30,207 nucleotides of DNA from Pyrinomonadaceae bacterium (GTDB lineage: Bacteria > Acidobacteriota > Blastocatellia > Pyrinomonadales > Pyrinomonadaceae), in contig JACMMN010000182.1 in assembly GCA_014379075.1 (NCBI GenBank), positions 1 through 30,207 on the forward strand, written 5' to 3'. Under the pieces are notes generated by a model. It was not told the origin of the DNA. It worked only from the letters and a program-made list of their open reading frames with translations, and searched no databases. The position numbers were made by a program, and so were the translations under genes. Shown one piece after another: positions 1 through 7,467 of this stretch; position 1 is the stretch's first letter, and every line of letters starts with the position of its first letter.

Positions 1-1430
1 ACCATCGTCACAACCTCGCCATTGTGCGAATTAATGCACACCAGCGACGCCTGGATCTCGGGAACCTGAGTCAGCTCGACCTCAAGCATCTGGTTTTCGG
101 CATCAACCTTTTTAACAAGGAATTCGGCTAAAAATCCAGGCTTCAATTCGTCTTTTGGGCGCTTTCCGCTTCTGCCCATGTCCTTGACAGTCACAACGGA
201 CTTATATTTGCCAAAGCGGACACCGACCTCTTCCGACGCGGGATTTGCCTTTACAACGAGGCCTTTGATGTATTCGCCCTCGTCATATTCGTCACCATAC
301 CAATCGGCGTGCTTGAACGAAGTCAGCGTTTTCGCTATCTCCTTTTCATCGGTCAACGGCTGGCCTTCCGGATCGACAAGAATATCCTGATATTCCGAAC
401 GCCATTTGCGGCCGCGGTCAAACGTCCTGAGACGCTCCCGGATGATCTTTGTCGCGATCTTCTGGCCTTCCACGTTTATTGTCGTGTAAACTTTCAGCCC
501 GCCCTGGGCGACGCGTGTCGTATATTTATCCTCTAGATATTTGCGGACTTCCTCCACAGGATAATCCCACGCGGTCGATTTCGGAAGCGATTGATAGTAA
601 GCGGTGTCAGCTAGCTTTATTGGTTTTGCCTGAGCGGCGTTCGCTTCGGCTTCCGTTATATGGCCGTACTTCGCCATTTGATCGAGCACGATATCCCGGC
701 GCGTTTTCGCTTTTTCCATATTCCGTGTCGGCGAATATTCGGGCGATTTGGGAATTGCCGCGAGGAGTGCGGATTCTTCCAGATTCAGGTCTTTAAGCGA
801 CTTGCCGAAATAGGTCCGTGCACCGGCTTCGAAGCCGTAGGCTCCGGCACCGAGAAACACATAGTTCATGTACATCTCGAGGATCTGATCCTTTGTGTAA
901 AAACGCTCGATCTGAAGTGCGACCGCCCATTCGTTGACCTTTCGCGTATAGGTCTGGTCTTTGTAAAGAAACAAATTCTTGGCGAGCTGCTGCGTTATCG
1001 TTGAGGCTCCTTCGACCTTTCCGGTTGTAATATTCTTGAAGACAACGCCGGCAATACGATACGGATCGATGCCGATGTGATCGTAAAAGCGATTATCCTC
1101 GATATCCAGCAGGGCGTTTTTTACATTGGCCGGAACATCCTGGATCTTGATCGGGATACGTTTTTCGATCGCGAATTCAGCCAGGATCGTCTCGCCGTCG
1201 TCAGCGTAGATCGTCGTTACCTGCGGCGGGCGATATGTGGCGAGGGCCGAGACCTCGACGGAATAGCGGGAATTATTCAGGTAGTAGGAGGCGAGAACGC
1301 CGGTCAATCCGCCGGCTGAAAGCGCCAGCAGCAGACCCATCAACAACCATGTAAATGTCGACATCCTACCGTCTTTCGACGGAATGGATTCGACCTCTTT
1401 TGTCCGTATTCTCTTTATTTCTCTCGCCAT
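1..1430 (-). CDS. mrcA: Class A penicillin-binding protein (PBP1A-like), 3' part cut by window edge
   Basis: Bifunctional peptidoglycan synthase: the GT51 domain polymerises lipid II and a transpeptidase domain cross-links the strands at the outer face of the inner membrane. About 476 residues are visible. I read a short basic cytoplasmic tail, one membrane segment near residues 25-47, then GT51 motifs: IEDNRFYDH with catalytic-type Glu about residue 111, and ASTITQQLAKN near 140. A linker or OB-like region follows, ending in HNGEVVTM, which normally precedes the transpeptidase core. The SxxK serine lies beyond the window, so transpeptidase activity cannot be judged. The ATG at 1430 follows AGGAG at a 10-nt spacing. 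The gene sits 13 bp after rodA, last visible gene of the shape operon, so it probably supplies elongation together with RodA and PBP2. Family assignment is firm; the symbol is by analogy. Confidence 0.92.
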   Translation of the reverse strand, partial: MAREIKRIRTKEVESIPSKDGRMSTFTWLLMGLLLALSAGGLTGVLASYYLNNSRYSVEVSALATYRPPQVTTIYADDGETILAEFAIEKRIPIKIQDVPANVKNALLDIEDNRFYDHIGIDPYRIAGVVFKNITTGKVEGASTITQQLAKNLFLYKDQTYTRKVNEWAVALQIERFYTKDQILEMYMNYVFLGAGAYGFEAGARTYFGKSLKDLNLEESALLAAIPKSPEYSPTRNMEKAKTRRDIVLDQMAKYGHITEAEANAAQAKPIKLADTAYYQSLPKSTAWDYPVEEVRKYLEDKYTTRVAQGGLKVYTTINVEGQKIATKIIRERLRTFDRGRKWRSEYQDILVDPEGQPLTDEKEIAKTLTSFKHADWYGDEYDEGEYIKGLVVKANPASEEVGVRFGKYKSVVTVKDMGRSGKRPKDELKPGFLAEFLVKKVDAENQMLEVELTQVPEIQASLVCINSHNGEVVTM

Positions 1431-1440
1431 ATTCCGAAAT

Positions 1441-1445
1441 CTCCT
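1441..1445 (-). promoter_or_regulatory. Shine-Dalgarno of the PBP1A gene overlapping the rodA stop
   Basis: On the minus strand AGGAG lies 10 nt before the ATG at 1430 and shares bases with the TAG stop of rodA (1444-1446). Ribosomes finishing rodA would therefore clear or occupy this site, which suggests translational coupling. The coupling itself is inferred. Confidence 0.6.
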
Positions 1446-2562
1446 AATTGACGAAACGCCGCATTTTGATACTTACGACAAATCCGATAGCGATAAACGT
1501 CGATAAAATTGCAGATAGTCCGGCGCTCATCAAAGGTAGCGGCACGCCGATCACCGGCAAAAATCCTAAAGCCATCCCGACATTTATAAATATCTGGAAC
1601 GACAGCGCCGTTACAATTGACATTATAACAAGCATACCCGGCCGTTCGGAAGCATCGCGCGCGCCGGCGATCATTCGGGAGAGCAAAAGAGCATATGCGA
1701 TCAGCAGCGAAACGCAGCCGATAAATCCTGTGTTCTCAGCGGTTACGGCGAAAATGAAATCGGTGTGCGGCTCAGGCAAAAATTTCAAGACACTCTGCGA
1801 AGTGTCGCTGTCGCCCTTGATACCGGACAAGCCGCCCTTGCCCACGGTAATTATCGACTGGATAGTATGATATCCGAACCCGCGCGGATCGACACTTTCC
1901 GGGTCTATGATCGCCAAAATTCTTTCCTGCTGGTATCGCTTAATAACGCCGGATTTCACGCCAACGATATATGCGGTCGGGATAAAGATCGCGGCTGCGG
2001 CCAACGCTAAGACAACATATCTGATCTTTACCGCCGATAGAAACAGGACGGCGGCCAGGATCGGAAAATATGTAATGGCCTGGCCGGCGTCCGGTTCAAG
2101 CATGATCAAGCCGACCGGGCCAGCCAGGATCGCGCCTCCGATGAGGACTTCCTTGAAGGCCAGCGTTCCAGCTCGGCGTGCACCGAAATATTTTGCAAGC
2201 ATCAGAACGGTAGGGATCTTGACGAATTCGGACGGTTGAAATTGTCCGACAACCGGCAGTTTTAGCCAGGCCCGCTGGCCATTCACCTCGACACCAAGCG
2301 GCGTCAGCACAAGAAACAGCAGCAGCAGTCCGAATCCGTAAAAAAAGGGCGCCGCGTCGATAATTCGGCGGTAATCGCTGAACGCGATGACTAAAAATGC
2401 GGTCAATCCAATGAACAGGCCGATGATCTGCTTAGACCAATAGCTTTCCGAAGGTACCGCATTGTGGATCTGCCATACACCGAAACACGCGATCGCGATC
2501 GCCAGCGACGCCGTCAGCCAGTCAAAATCCCGCAAATCGCGTTTTTCTATTATCGCTACCAT
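1444..2562 (-). CDS. rodA: Rod shape-determining protein RodA (SEDS glycan polymerase)
   Basis: SEDS-family integral membrane glycosyltransferase that polymerises lipid II for side-wall elongation, working with the class B transpeptidase PBP2. The 372 residues are of normal length for RodA and almost entirely hydrophobic, consistent with about ten membrane helices. A motif typical of the family, PEPHTDFIFAVTAENTGFIG, stands near residues 265-285, and the C-terminal segment FLPVIGVPLPLMSAG is also characteristic of SEDS proteins. The gene follows mrdA by 71 bp, a gap filled by a palindromic repeat, and no clear Shine-Dalgarno precedes its ATG. It is followed closely by a class A PBP gene. The identification rests on family motifs and operon order and is secure; RodA is favoured over FtsW because of the mre/mrd context. 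Confidence 0.96.
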   Translation of the reverse strand: MVAIIEKRDLRDFDWLTASLAIAIACFGVWQIHNAVPSESYWSKQIIGLFIGLTAFLVIAFSDYRRIIDAAPFFYGFGLLLLFLVLTPLGVEVNGQRAWLKLPVVGQFQPSEFVKIPTVLMLAKYFGARRAGTLAFKEVLIGGAILAGPVGLIMLEPDAGQAITYFPILAAVLFLSAVKIRYVVLALAAAAIFIPTAYIVGVKSGVIKRYQQERILAIIDPESVDPRGFGYHTIQSIITVGKGGLSGIKGDSDTSQSVLKFLPEPHTDFIFAVTAENTGFIGCVSLLIAYALLLSRMIAGARDASERPGMLVIMSIVTALSFQIFINVGMALGFLPVIGVPLPLMSAGLSAILSTFIAIGFVVSIKMRRFVN

Positions 2563-2569
2563 GTTTTTG

Positions 2570-2627
2570 GAGTTTACAGAGTTTGTAGAGTTTCTTTAAC
2601 ACACCACTCTAACAACTCTATAAACTC
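2570..2627. repeat. Imperfect palindrome of 9-bp GAGTTTNNA units between mrdA and rodA
   Basis: Two 22-bp arms (2570-2591 and 2606-2627) are inverted copies matching at 19 of 22 positions around a 14-nt loop. The left arm is made of 9-bp direct units GAGTTTACA and GAGTTTGTA, followed by a third degenerate unit. It shares an exact 16-mer, AAACTCTACAAACTCT, with the mreB-mreC gap in opposite orientation. It fills most of the 71-bp gap. It lacks the T-tract of an intrinsic terminator and lies inside an operon, so an interspersed repeat is the better call. Confidence 0.75.
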
Positions 2628-2633
2628 AATTAA

Positions 2634-4526
2634 CTATCTTTTTGCTACTAGATCCGGATCGACCAGCGGTATCCCTCTTTTAATCAAATATGCATCGTAT
2701 ACACCTTTAACAGCCGGAGCGGCATTACTTCCGCCAAATCCCGAATTCTCGATCAATGCGATCACGGAAATCTCAGGTTTGTGCGACGGGGCAAATGAAA
2801 CGAACCATGCGTGATCCTTATTTTTCCCGGTGTCCTTTCCAAGCGCCGCAACCTGAGCCGTACCGGTTTTCCCTGCGATATCGAAACCGGGTATTCGAAT
2901 GCCCGCGCCCGTTCCGCCGCCGTTGACCACGGCCCACATCCCCTGGACCACCAATTCATTTTGTTCCGTCGTCATTTGTATCAGTTTCGGTTCCGGCCGC
3001 TGAAATCCAAAGCCCTGACGCTCCGGGAAGTAACTTAGGTCGCCTTCCTGTCCAACCGCACCGATAGACTTGAACTCTTTCAGCAGGTGCGGAACGTACA
3101 TCTTGCCGCCGACACTGATGCTCGACACGGCCCGAAGCATCGCGATAGGCGTGACATTCACCGTCACCTGGCCGATCGAAGCAAATACGGTTTCGATATC
3201 GTTCCACTTTCCGTCTCGCTTTTCGACATACGATCTAAAGGATTTGGGCGTCTGGCTGACCTTTTCATTCGGAAGGTCGACGCCGGTCCGCTTGTCGTAT
3301 TCGAAATCCTCGATCATGCTGATCAGCCCGTTAAGGCCCATTTTTAAAGCGAGCCGGTAATAATAACCGTCGCAGGAATGAGTGATCGCATATGAAAGGG
3401 GCGGCGAGCCGTGGCTTCCCATGCAGCGTGTAAATTTATTGCCGATCTGGATACCGCCGCCGCATGCCATATTCGAGTTGGCGACGGTTATCACGCCCTG
3501 CTGCAAAGCGGCGACCGATTCGGGAATTTTCCAAGTCGAGCCGGGAGGATATCTTCCCTGAATTGCACGGTTGAAAAGCGGCCTTTGTTCTTCTTGCCAA
3601 TAAGCGGCGATCTGTTTGCGGCCCTCGGGAGTTTTACTTCCCTGGACAAAAATATTCGGGTCGAAGGACGGAGCCGACGCCATTACAAGGATTTCGCCGC
3701 TATTCGGATCAGACGCGATGATCGTACCGCGTTTTGTCGATGATGCGGCAAGCTGCTGTTCCGCCGCCATTTGCAGCTCGAGGTCGAGAGTGGAAACCAT
3801 ATCCTGTCCCGACTGAGGCGGGACAACCGCGATCTCGCTTTGCACCCGCCCGCGGCTGTCAACTATCACTTTTCTGTAACCCGGACGCCCGCGCAGGAAT
3901 TCGTCGTAGAACTGTTCAAGCCCGCCCTTCCCGATTATGTCGCCCGGACGCATGCCTTTACCCTTATATTCCTCAGACTCAAGCTGCTTCGGGCTGATCT
4001 CCCCGACATATCCGAGCACGTGGGCCATATTTAATCCATGCGGATAGAAACGCTGTGGCTGGAGCTCGATCCGAAGTTCGGGATATTCCAGCGAGTGCGA
4101 TTCGACCCAGCTGATATCCTGCATGGTGGCGTTTTCCTTCAACACCATCGTTTCGAAATCATTCTGCGTTTTTATCAGATTGAGACGCTCGACAACGAAC
4201 TTGCTTTCCAGGCTCAAACCATTTGCGTAATCGTCAACACGTTCCGTGACATCGATCTTCTTGATCGGCTCATTGGAGAGGACGACGTTATAGGTCGGGC
4301 GCGAATCGACCAGAATCTTACCGTTGCGGTCCAGAATTGCACCGCGCGGAGCCGGGATCGGGATCAAACGGATACGCTGATTCTCAGCCCGTTCGCTGTA
4401 ATATTCGCCCTGCACGACCTGGAGATAATACAGGCGCACGCCCAGAATAGTCAGCAATACGAACGCAACGATCTGGATCGTCCCGATTCTCAGTCCCAAA
4501 TTCTGCGCATGTTCATTTAACTTCAT
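2634..4526 (-). CDS. mrdA: Penicillin-binding protein 2 (class B elongation transpeptidase)
   Basis: Monofunctional D,D-transpeptidase that cross-links side-wall peptidoglycan in the elongasome. The 630 residues match the usual length. An N-terminal membrane anchor spans about residues 16-34, the pedestal begins with the PAPRGAILDRNG motif near 58-69, and the transpeptidase carries the SxxK box S330-T-W-K333 (in PPGSTWKI), the second motif SCD at 384-386 (PBP2 enzymes normally have Asp here) and KTGTAQ at 553-558. All catalytic motifs are therefore present. It lies 26 bp after mreD and before rodA, the classical mreBCD-mrdA-rodA order. I see no strong ribosome-binding site, so expression may depend on readthrough from mreD. 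The identification is secure. Confidence 0.96.
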   Translation of the reverse strand: MKLNEHAQNLGLRIGTIQIVAFVLLTILGVRLYYLQVVQGEYYSERAENQRIRLIPIPAPRGAILDRNGKILVDSRPTYNVVLSNEPIKKIDVTERVDDYANGLSLESKFVVERLNLIKTQNDFETMVLKENATMQDISWVESHSLEYPELRIELQPQRFYPHGLNMAHVLGYVGEISPKQLESEEYKGKGMRPGDIIGKGGLEQFYDEFLRGRPGYRKVIVDSRGRVQSEIAVVPPQSGQDMVSTLDLELQMAAEQQLAASSTKRGTIIASDPNSGEILVMASAPSFDPNIFVQGSKTPEGRKQIAAYWQEEQRPLFNRAIQGRYPPGSTWKIPESVAALQQGVITVANSNMACGGGIQIGNKFTRCMGSHGSPPLSYAITHSCDGYYYRLALKMGLNGLISMIEDFEYDKRTGVDLPNEKVSQTPKSFRSYVEKRDGKWNDIETVFASIGQVTVNVTPIAMLRAVSSISVGGKMYVPHLLKEFKSIGAVGQEGDLSYFPERQGFGFQRPEPKLIQMTTEQNELVVQGMWAVVNGGGTGAGIRIPGFDIAGKTGTAQVAALGKDTGKNKDHAWFVSFAPSHKPEISVIALIENSGFGGSNAAPAVKGVYDAYLIKRGIPLVDPDLVAKR

Positions 4527-4552
4527 AACATCTGCGTATCGATCTGTTTGTG

Positions 4553-5098
4553 TTATTTATTCAACCGGATAGGATTGCGCCGCCGCGTTTGGCGCCGCGT
4601 AGGAAACATCTCCCGCTTTTTATTCCGCACTCTATCGACCAGAAAATAGTCCAGCATAAGATAGATGATCGTTCCTACAATTGTCGTTCCGATCAGGGTG
4701 TAGGACATCGTGACAACGACATCGCCGGACGGTTCCTGACCGAGCAGGCGATGCATTCCGTAATAGGCCAGATCGTCGAGCAAACACGCACCCGCTATGA
4801 CGGGGATACGGAGCAAAAGGTTGTCCATGTAGACCCGCCTCGCAAGCTCGGAAACCATATATGCTATCAGCGTTTTAGAGAAGCCGTTCGAGCCCAAAAG
4901 ACCGCCGCTCAAAGCGTCCACGGCGATGCCCGCAAAAGTTCCGAAAAGTACCGCTTTTATCGCATCCCTCTGCAGCGCCGCGTAGACGACGATGATCAAC
5001 GGAAAATCAATGTACGCAAAGGGCTCAGCAATATTGCGAAGAGTCCACTGAAGCAGTACAGCGATTATGAGTGCAATTGTGATCTTTAATTGATCCAT
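4553..5098 (-). CDS. mreD: Rod shape-determining protein MreD
   Basis: Small integral membrane protein of the elongasome, thought to link MreC with the PBP2-RodA synthase. It has 181 residues, close to the usual length, and is mostly hydrophobic with about five membrane segments. It starts MDQLKITIALIIAVLLQWTL and ends in the basic tail RRQTRRRNPIRLNK. MreD sequences diverge strongly, so the call depends partly on its position between mreC and mrdA. A loop reading VYAALQRDAIKAVLFGTFAG resembles the conserved MreD stretch in which a short polar segment precedes a Gly-rich helix. The gap to mreC is 91 bp and carries a degenerate palindromic repeat. There is no obvious Shine-Dalgarno. Confidence 0.9.
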   Translation of the reverse strand: MDQLKITIALIIAVLLQWTLRNIAEPFAYIDFPLIIVVYAALQRDAIKAVLFGTFAGIAVDALSGGLLGSNGFSKTLIAYMVSELARRVYMDNLLLRIPVIAGACLLDDLAYYGMHRLLGQEPSGDVVVTMSYTLIGTTIVGTIIYLMLDYFLVDRVRNKKREMFPTRRQTRRRNPIRLNK

Positions 5099-5114
5099 TG
5101 TTTAATGCGACGCC

Positions 5115-5193
5115 GTGACAACGAGACACGGGGACGCGGAGATTTCCTTTACCATGTCGCCGCCTCTCTCCATCCCCGCGTCGTCCACATCAC
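5115..5193. repeat. Degenerate palindrome with 8-bp NCGGNGAC-type units between mreC and mreD
   Basis: The left arm contains consecutive 8-bp units AACGAGAC, ACGGGGAC and GCGGAGAT (5120-5143). The right arm, ending at 5193, reads on the opposite strand as a diverged version of the same pattern, and both outer ends read GTGA when taken 5' to 3' into the arm. The right arm overlaps the mreC stop codon at 5190-5192. The same unit type recurs inside purL at 27610-27649. The arms match only with small gaps, so this is less certain than the other palindromes. Confidence 0.5.
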
Positions 5194-6083
5194 TTCCCCT
5201 TGACTGCATTCGGTACCTTCTGTTCGAATTCAACCTTCGCGGGCGGTTCGTAGAGCAGAATCCCTACTTCCTGCATTGAGTTTATTCCCGCGCTCGGACG
5301 TATAAATATCTGATGCGCGGTCGTGGCCGAGCCGCGATTGACCTCGACGATCTCGCCCACTTTCAAACCGGCAGGATAAATGCCGTCCTGGCCGGTCGTG
5401 TAAACGGTCTGGCCGACCTGCACGTCGACGCTTCCCGCGACGTAACGCATTTCCAAAAGATCCTTCTTGCTGCTCCCGCTGACGACACCGAGCACGTTCG
5501 AAGAGCTTATCTCACCGACAACGGCTCCCAAGCCCGATTTATCTCTGGTTATGAGATCGACCTGCGATGTGAGCGGGCTTACAGCCGTAACACGTCCGAC
5601 CAGGCCTCCGCCCGTTACAACGGGCATATTTAATTTGATACCGTCCAGGCTGCCGCGATTCACGATAGACGAATCGAACCAGACAGACGGATCGCGGCCG
5701 ATGATGCGGGCAGTTAAAAGTTTGTATTTGCTTTTCGGTTTGAGGTCGAGAAGCGCCTGAAGACGCTCGTTTTCGGAGGTCAGATCTTCCTTTCCCTTGA
5801 TCTCGACTTCAAGTTCCTGAACACGCTGCTTTAGAAGGTCATTTTCGCTTTGAGCGGAACGTAAATTTGAGATCGAGCCGAAGTAATTGTAGAAGGCCGA
5901 GCTGACCGTAGTCACCGGAGACTGCACAAAATCGGCGGCGGTCTGCGACCATACCCGGACAATGCGCTGTCCGGAAGTGATCTCTTTGGCGTCGAACGCC
6001 ATTAAAAGAAAATTACCCAATAGAAGAACGATCACCAGCCAGGGTGTTAGCCGCCATACTTCTGTTTGACTACGCTCCGCCAT
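5190..6083 (-). CDS. mreC: Rod shape-determining protein MreC
   Basis: Periplasmic scaffold of the elongasome, which activates PBP2 and bridges MreB/MreD to the synthases. The 297 residues show the expected plan: a short basic cytoplasmic tail, one membrane helix about residues 12-30 (PWLVIVLLLGNFLLMAF), a coiled coil rich in Glu and Lys around 75-115, then the beta-rich MreC core with ARIIGRDPSVWFDSSIVNRG and MPVVTGGGLVGRV, both typical family motifs. It follows mreB by 86 bp and precedes mreD by 91 bp. Both gaps carry palindromic repeats. No strong ribosome-binding site is visible. The identification is secure. Confidence 0.96.
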   Translation of the reverse strand: MAERSQTEVWRLTPWLVIVLLLGNFLLMAFDAKEITSGQRIVRVWSQTAADFVQSPVTTVSSAFYNYFGSISNLRSAQSENDLLKQRVQELEVEIKGKEDLTSENERLQALLDLKPKSKYKLLTARIIGRDPSVWFDSSIVNRGSLDGIKLNMPVVTGGGLVGRVTAVSPLTSQVDLITRDKSGLGAVVGEISSSNVLGVVSGSSKKDLLEMRYVAGSVDVQVGQTVYTTGQDGIYPAGLKVGEIVEVNRGSATTAHQIFIRPSAGINSMQEVGILLYEPPAKVEFEQKVPNAVKGK

Positions 6084-6089
6084 TTCTCT

Positions 6090-6169
6090 GAGTTTATAGC
6101 GTTTCTTGGGTTCAGAGAGTTCAGGAGTTCTAACTAACTCGATACTCTAAAACTCTACAAACTCTTAAA
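6090..6169. repeat. Imperfect palindrome with GAGTTT-type units between mreB and mreC
   Basis: The gap consists almost wholly of a degenerate inverted repeat of GAGTT-like units. On the plus strand it contains AAACTCTACAAACTCT, identical to the complement of part of the mrdA-rodA element at 2570-2627. The arms align only with small gaps, so this appears to be an older copy of the same element, or one diverged within the operon. Confidence 0.6.
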
Positions 6170-7216
6170 CTAACTGCCTGTCATTAAGGAATTATCCCAT
6201 TTAACGCGTTTGAGGAGTTCGATGTCCGATAGCATTTTGCCGGTGCCGAGCACAACGGACGAAAGGGGATCGTCGGCGATCACGACCGGCAAGCCTGTTT
6301 CGATGGTAAGGCGTTTGTCGAGATTTTTGAGGAGGGCACCGCCGCCGGTGAGTACGATCCCGCGTTCTACTATGTCGGCGGAAAGTTCAGGCGGCGTGCG
6401 TTCGAGGGCAACGCGGACTGCATTAATAATGGTTGAGACCGCATCCGAGAGAGCCTCGCGAATTTCTTCGTCCGTCATCGTGATGGTCTTGGGGATGCCT
6501 TCGATCAGATTCCGGCCGCGAACATCCATCGAAAGCGGCTCGTCGAGCGGAAATGCGCTTCCGAGTGCGATCTTAATAGCTTCCGATGTGCGTTCACCGA
6601 TGAGAAGGTTGTATTTGCGTTTGATGTACTGCGTGATGGCTTCGTCCATTTCATTGCCGGCGACACGCACGGCACGCGAATAGACGATGCCTGAGAGCGA
6701 GATAACCGCAATATCCGTCGTTCCGCCGCCTATATCGACGACCATATTACCGTGCGGTTCGGTGATCGGAAGCCCGGCGCCTATCGCTGCGGCCATTGCT
6801 TCCTCGACCAGGTAAACTTCCGAGGCCTTCGCACGATATGCCGAATCCTCGACCGCTCGGCGTTCGACCTGCGTGATTTCCGACGGAATTCCGATGACCA
6901 CACGCGGCCGGACCCATGATTTGCCGTTGTGGGCCTTACGTATAAAATGCTGGAGCATTTTTTCGGTAACTTCGAAATTGGCAATAACGCCGTCCTTCAT
7001 CGGGCGGATGGCGACGATATTTCCCGGCGTGCGTCCGAGCATCTCTTTCGCGTCGCGCCCGACGGCCTCGACCTGGTTGGTCACCTTGTTGATCGCAACT
7101 ATCGATGGTTCCGATACGACGATCCCGCGGCCTTTTGCATAAACGAGCGTATTTGCCGTGCCGAGATCGATTGCCAAATCGCTCGAAAATAAACTAAATA
7201 AAGATTTGAATGCCAT
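6170..7216 (-). CDS. mreB: Rod shape-determining protein MreB (bacterial actin)
   Basis: Actin-like ATPase that forms membrane-bound filaments and orients the elongasome. The 348 residues are of standard length. The phosphate-1 motif DLGTANTLVY lies near residues 17-26, the central motif VVDIGGGTTDIAVIS near 160, and the adenosine motif GIVLTGGGALL near 285-295. The N-terminus MAFKSLFSLFSSDLAID has the short amphipathic membrane-binding character of Gram-negative MreB. It is the first gene of a minus-strand operon continuing to mreC, mreD, mrdA, rodA and a class A PBP. The ATG at 7216 has no evident Shine-Dalgarno. The 251-bp region upstream, shared with the lon terminator, must hold the promoter, but I could not pick a convincing -35/-10 pair. 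Confidence 0.98.
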   Translation of the reverse strand: MAFKSLFSLFSSDLAIDLGTANTLVYAKGRGIVVSEPSIVAINKVTNQVEAVGRDAKEMLGRTPGNIVAIRPMKDGVIANFEVTEKMLQHFIRKAHNGKSWVRPRVVIGIPSEITQVERRAVEDSAYRAKASEVYLVEEAMAAAIGAGLPITEPHGNMVVDIGGGTTDIAVISLSGIVYSRAVRVAGNEMDEAITQYIKRKYNLLIGERTSEAIKIALGSAFPLDEPLSMDVRGRNLIEGIPKTITMTDEEIREALSDAVSTIINAVRVALERTPPELSADIVERGIVLTGGGALLKNLDKRLTIETGLPVVIADDPLSSVVLGTGKMLSDIELLKRVKWDNSLMTGS

Positions 7217-7421
7217 TGGATAATTATTCTGTGTGTAAATTCAGCTTCTACTATTGTGGAAAAAGAGTTGACGCTCCCAAACATCGCACGAGGTGTGATC
7301 GAAAAGAGGTGACTGTTCCCCCAAAACGCTTGACCTTCAAGCATACACTCTTTCACCCTTATATTTCCAACGTTATATTCAGAAAAGAGTATTTTTTTTT
7401 TACATTGGCCGAAAAAACAAA

Positions 7422-7446
7422 AAAAGACGGCAAAACTCCGTCTTTT
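7422..7446 (-). terminator. Intrinsic terminator after lon
   Basis: A perfect 9-bp stem, AAAAGACGG pairing with CCGTCTTTT, encloses a 7-nt loop. On the minus strand it is followed by a long run of T broken by one G. It starts 22 bp beyond the lon stop codon, so it ends the CBS-sHsp-lon transcript and separates it from the mreB promoter region. Confidence 0.85.
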
Positions 7447-7467
7447 CCTGTGTGTTTTTTCGTCCGC

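Noticed and set aside
2570..2627. Intrinsic terminator in the mrdA-rodA gap
   Set aside because: No T-tract follows the hairpin on the minus strand, and stopping here would cut off rodA and the PBP gene.
3340..3390. Defective active site of PBP2 (SCD instead of SxN)
   Set aside because: PBP2 enzymes normally carry Asp at this position, so it is not a lesion.
4550..5089. Plus-strand ORF of 179 codons
   Set aside because: It lies antisense to mreD, whose membrane helices and operon position are clear. The protein has no domain features.
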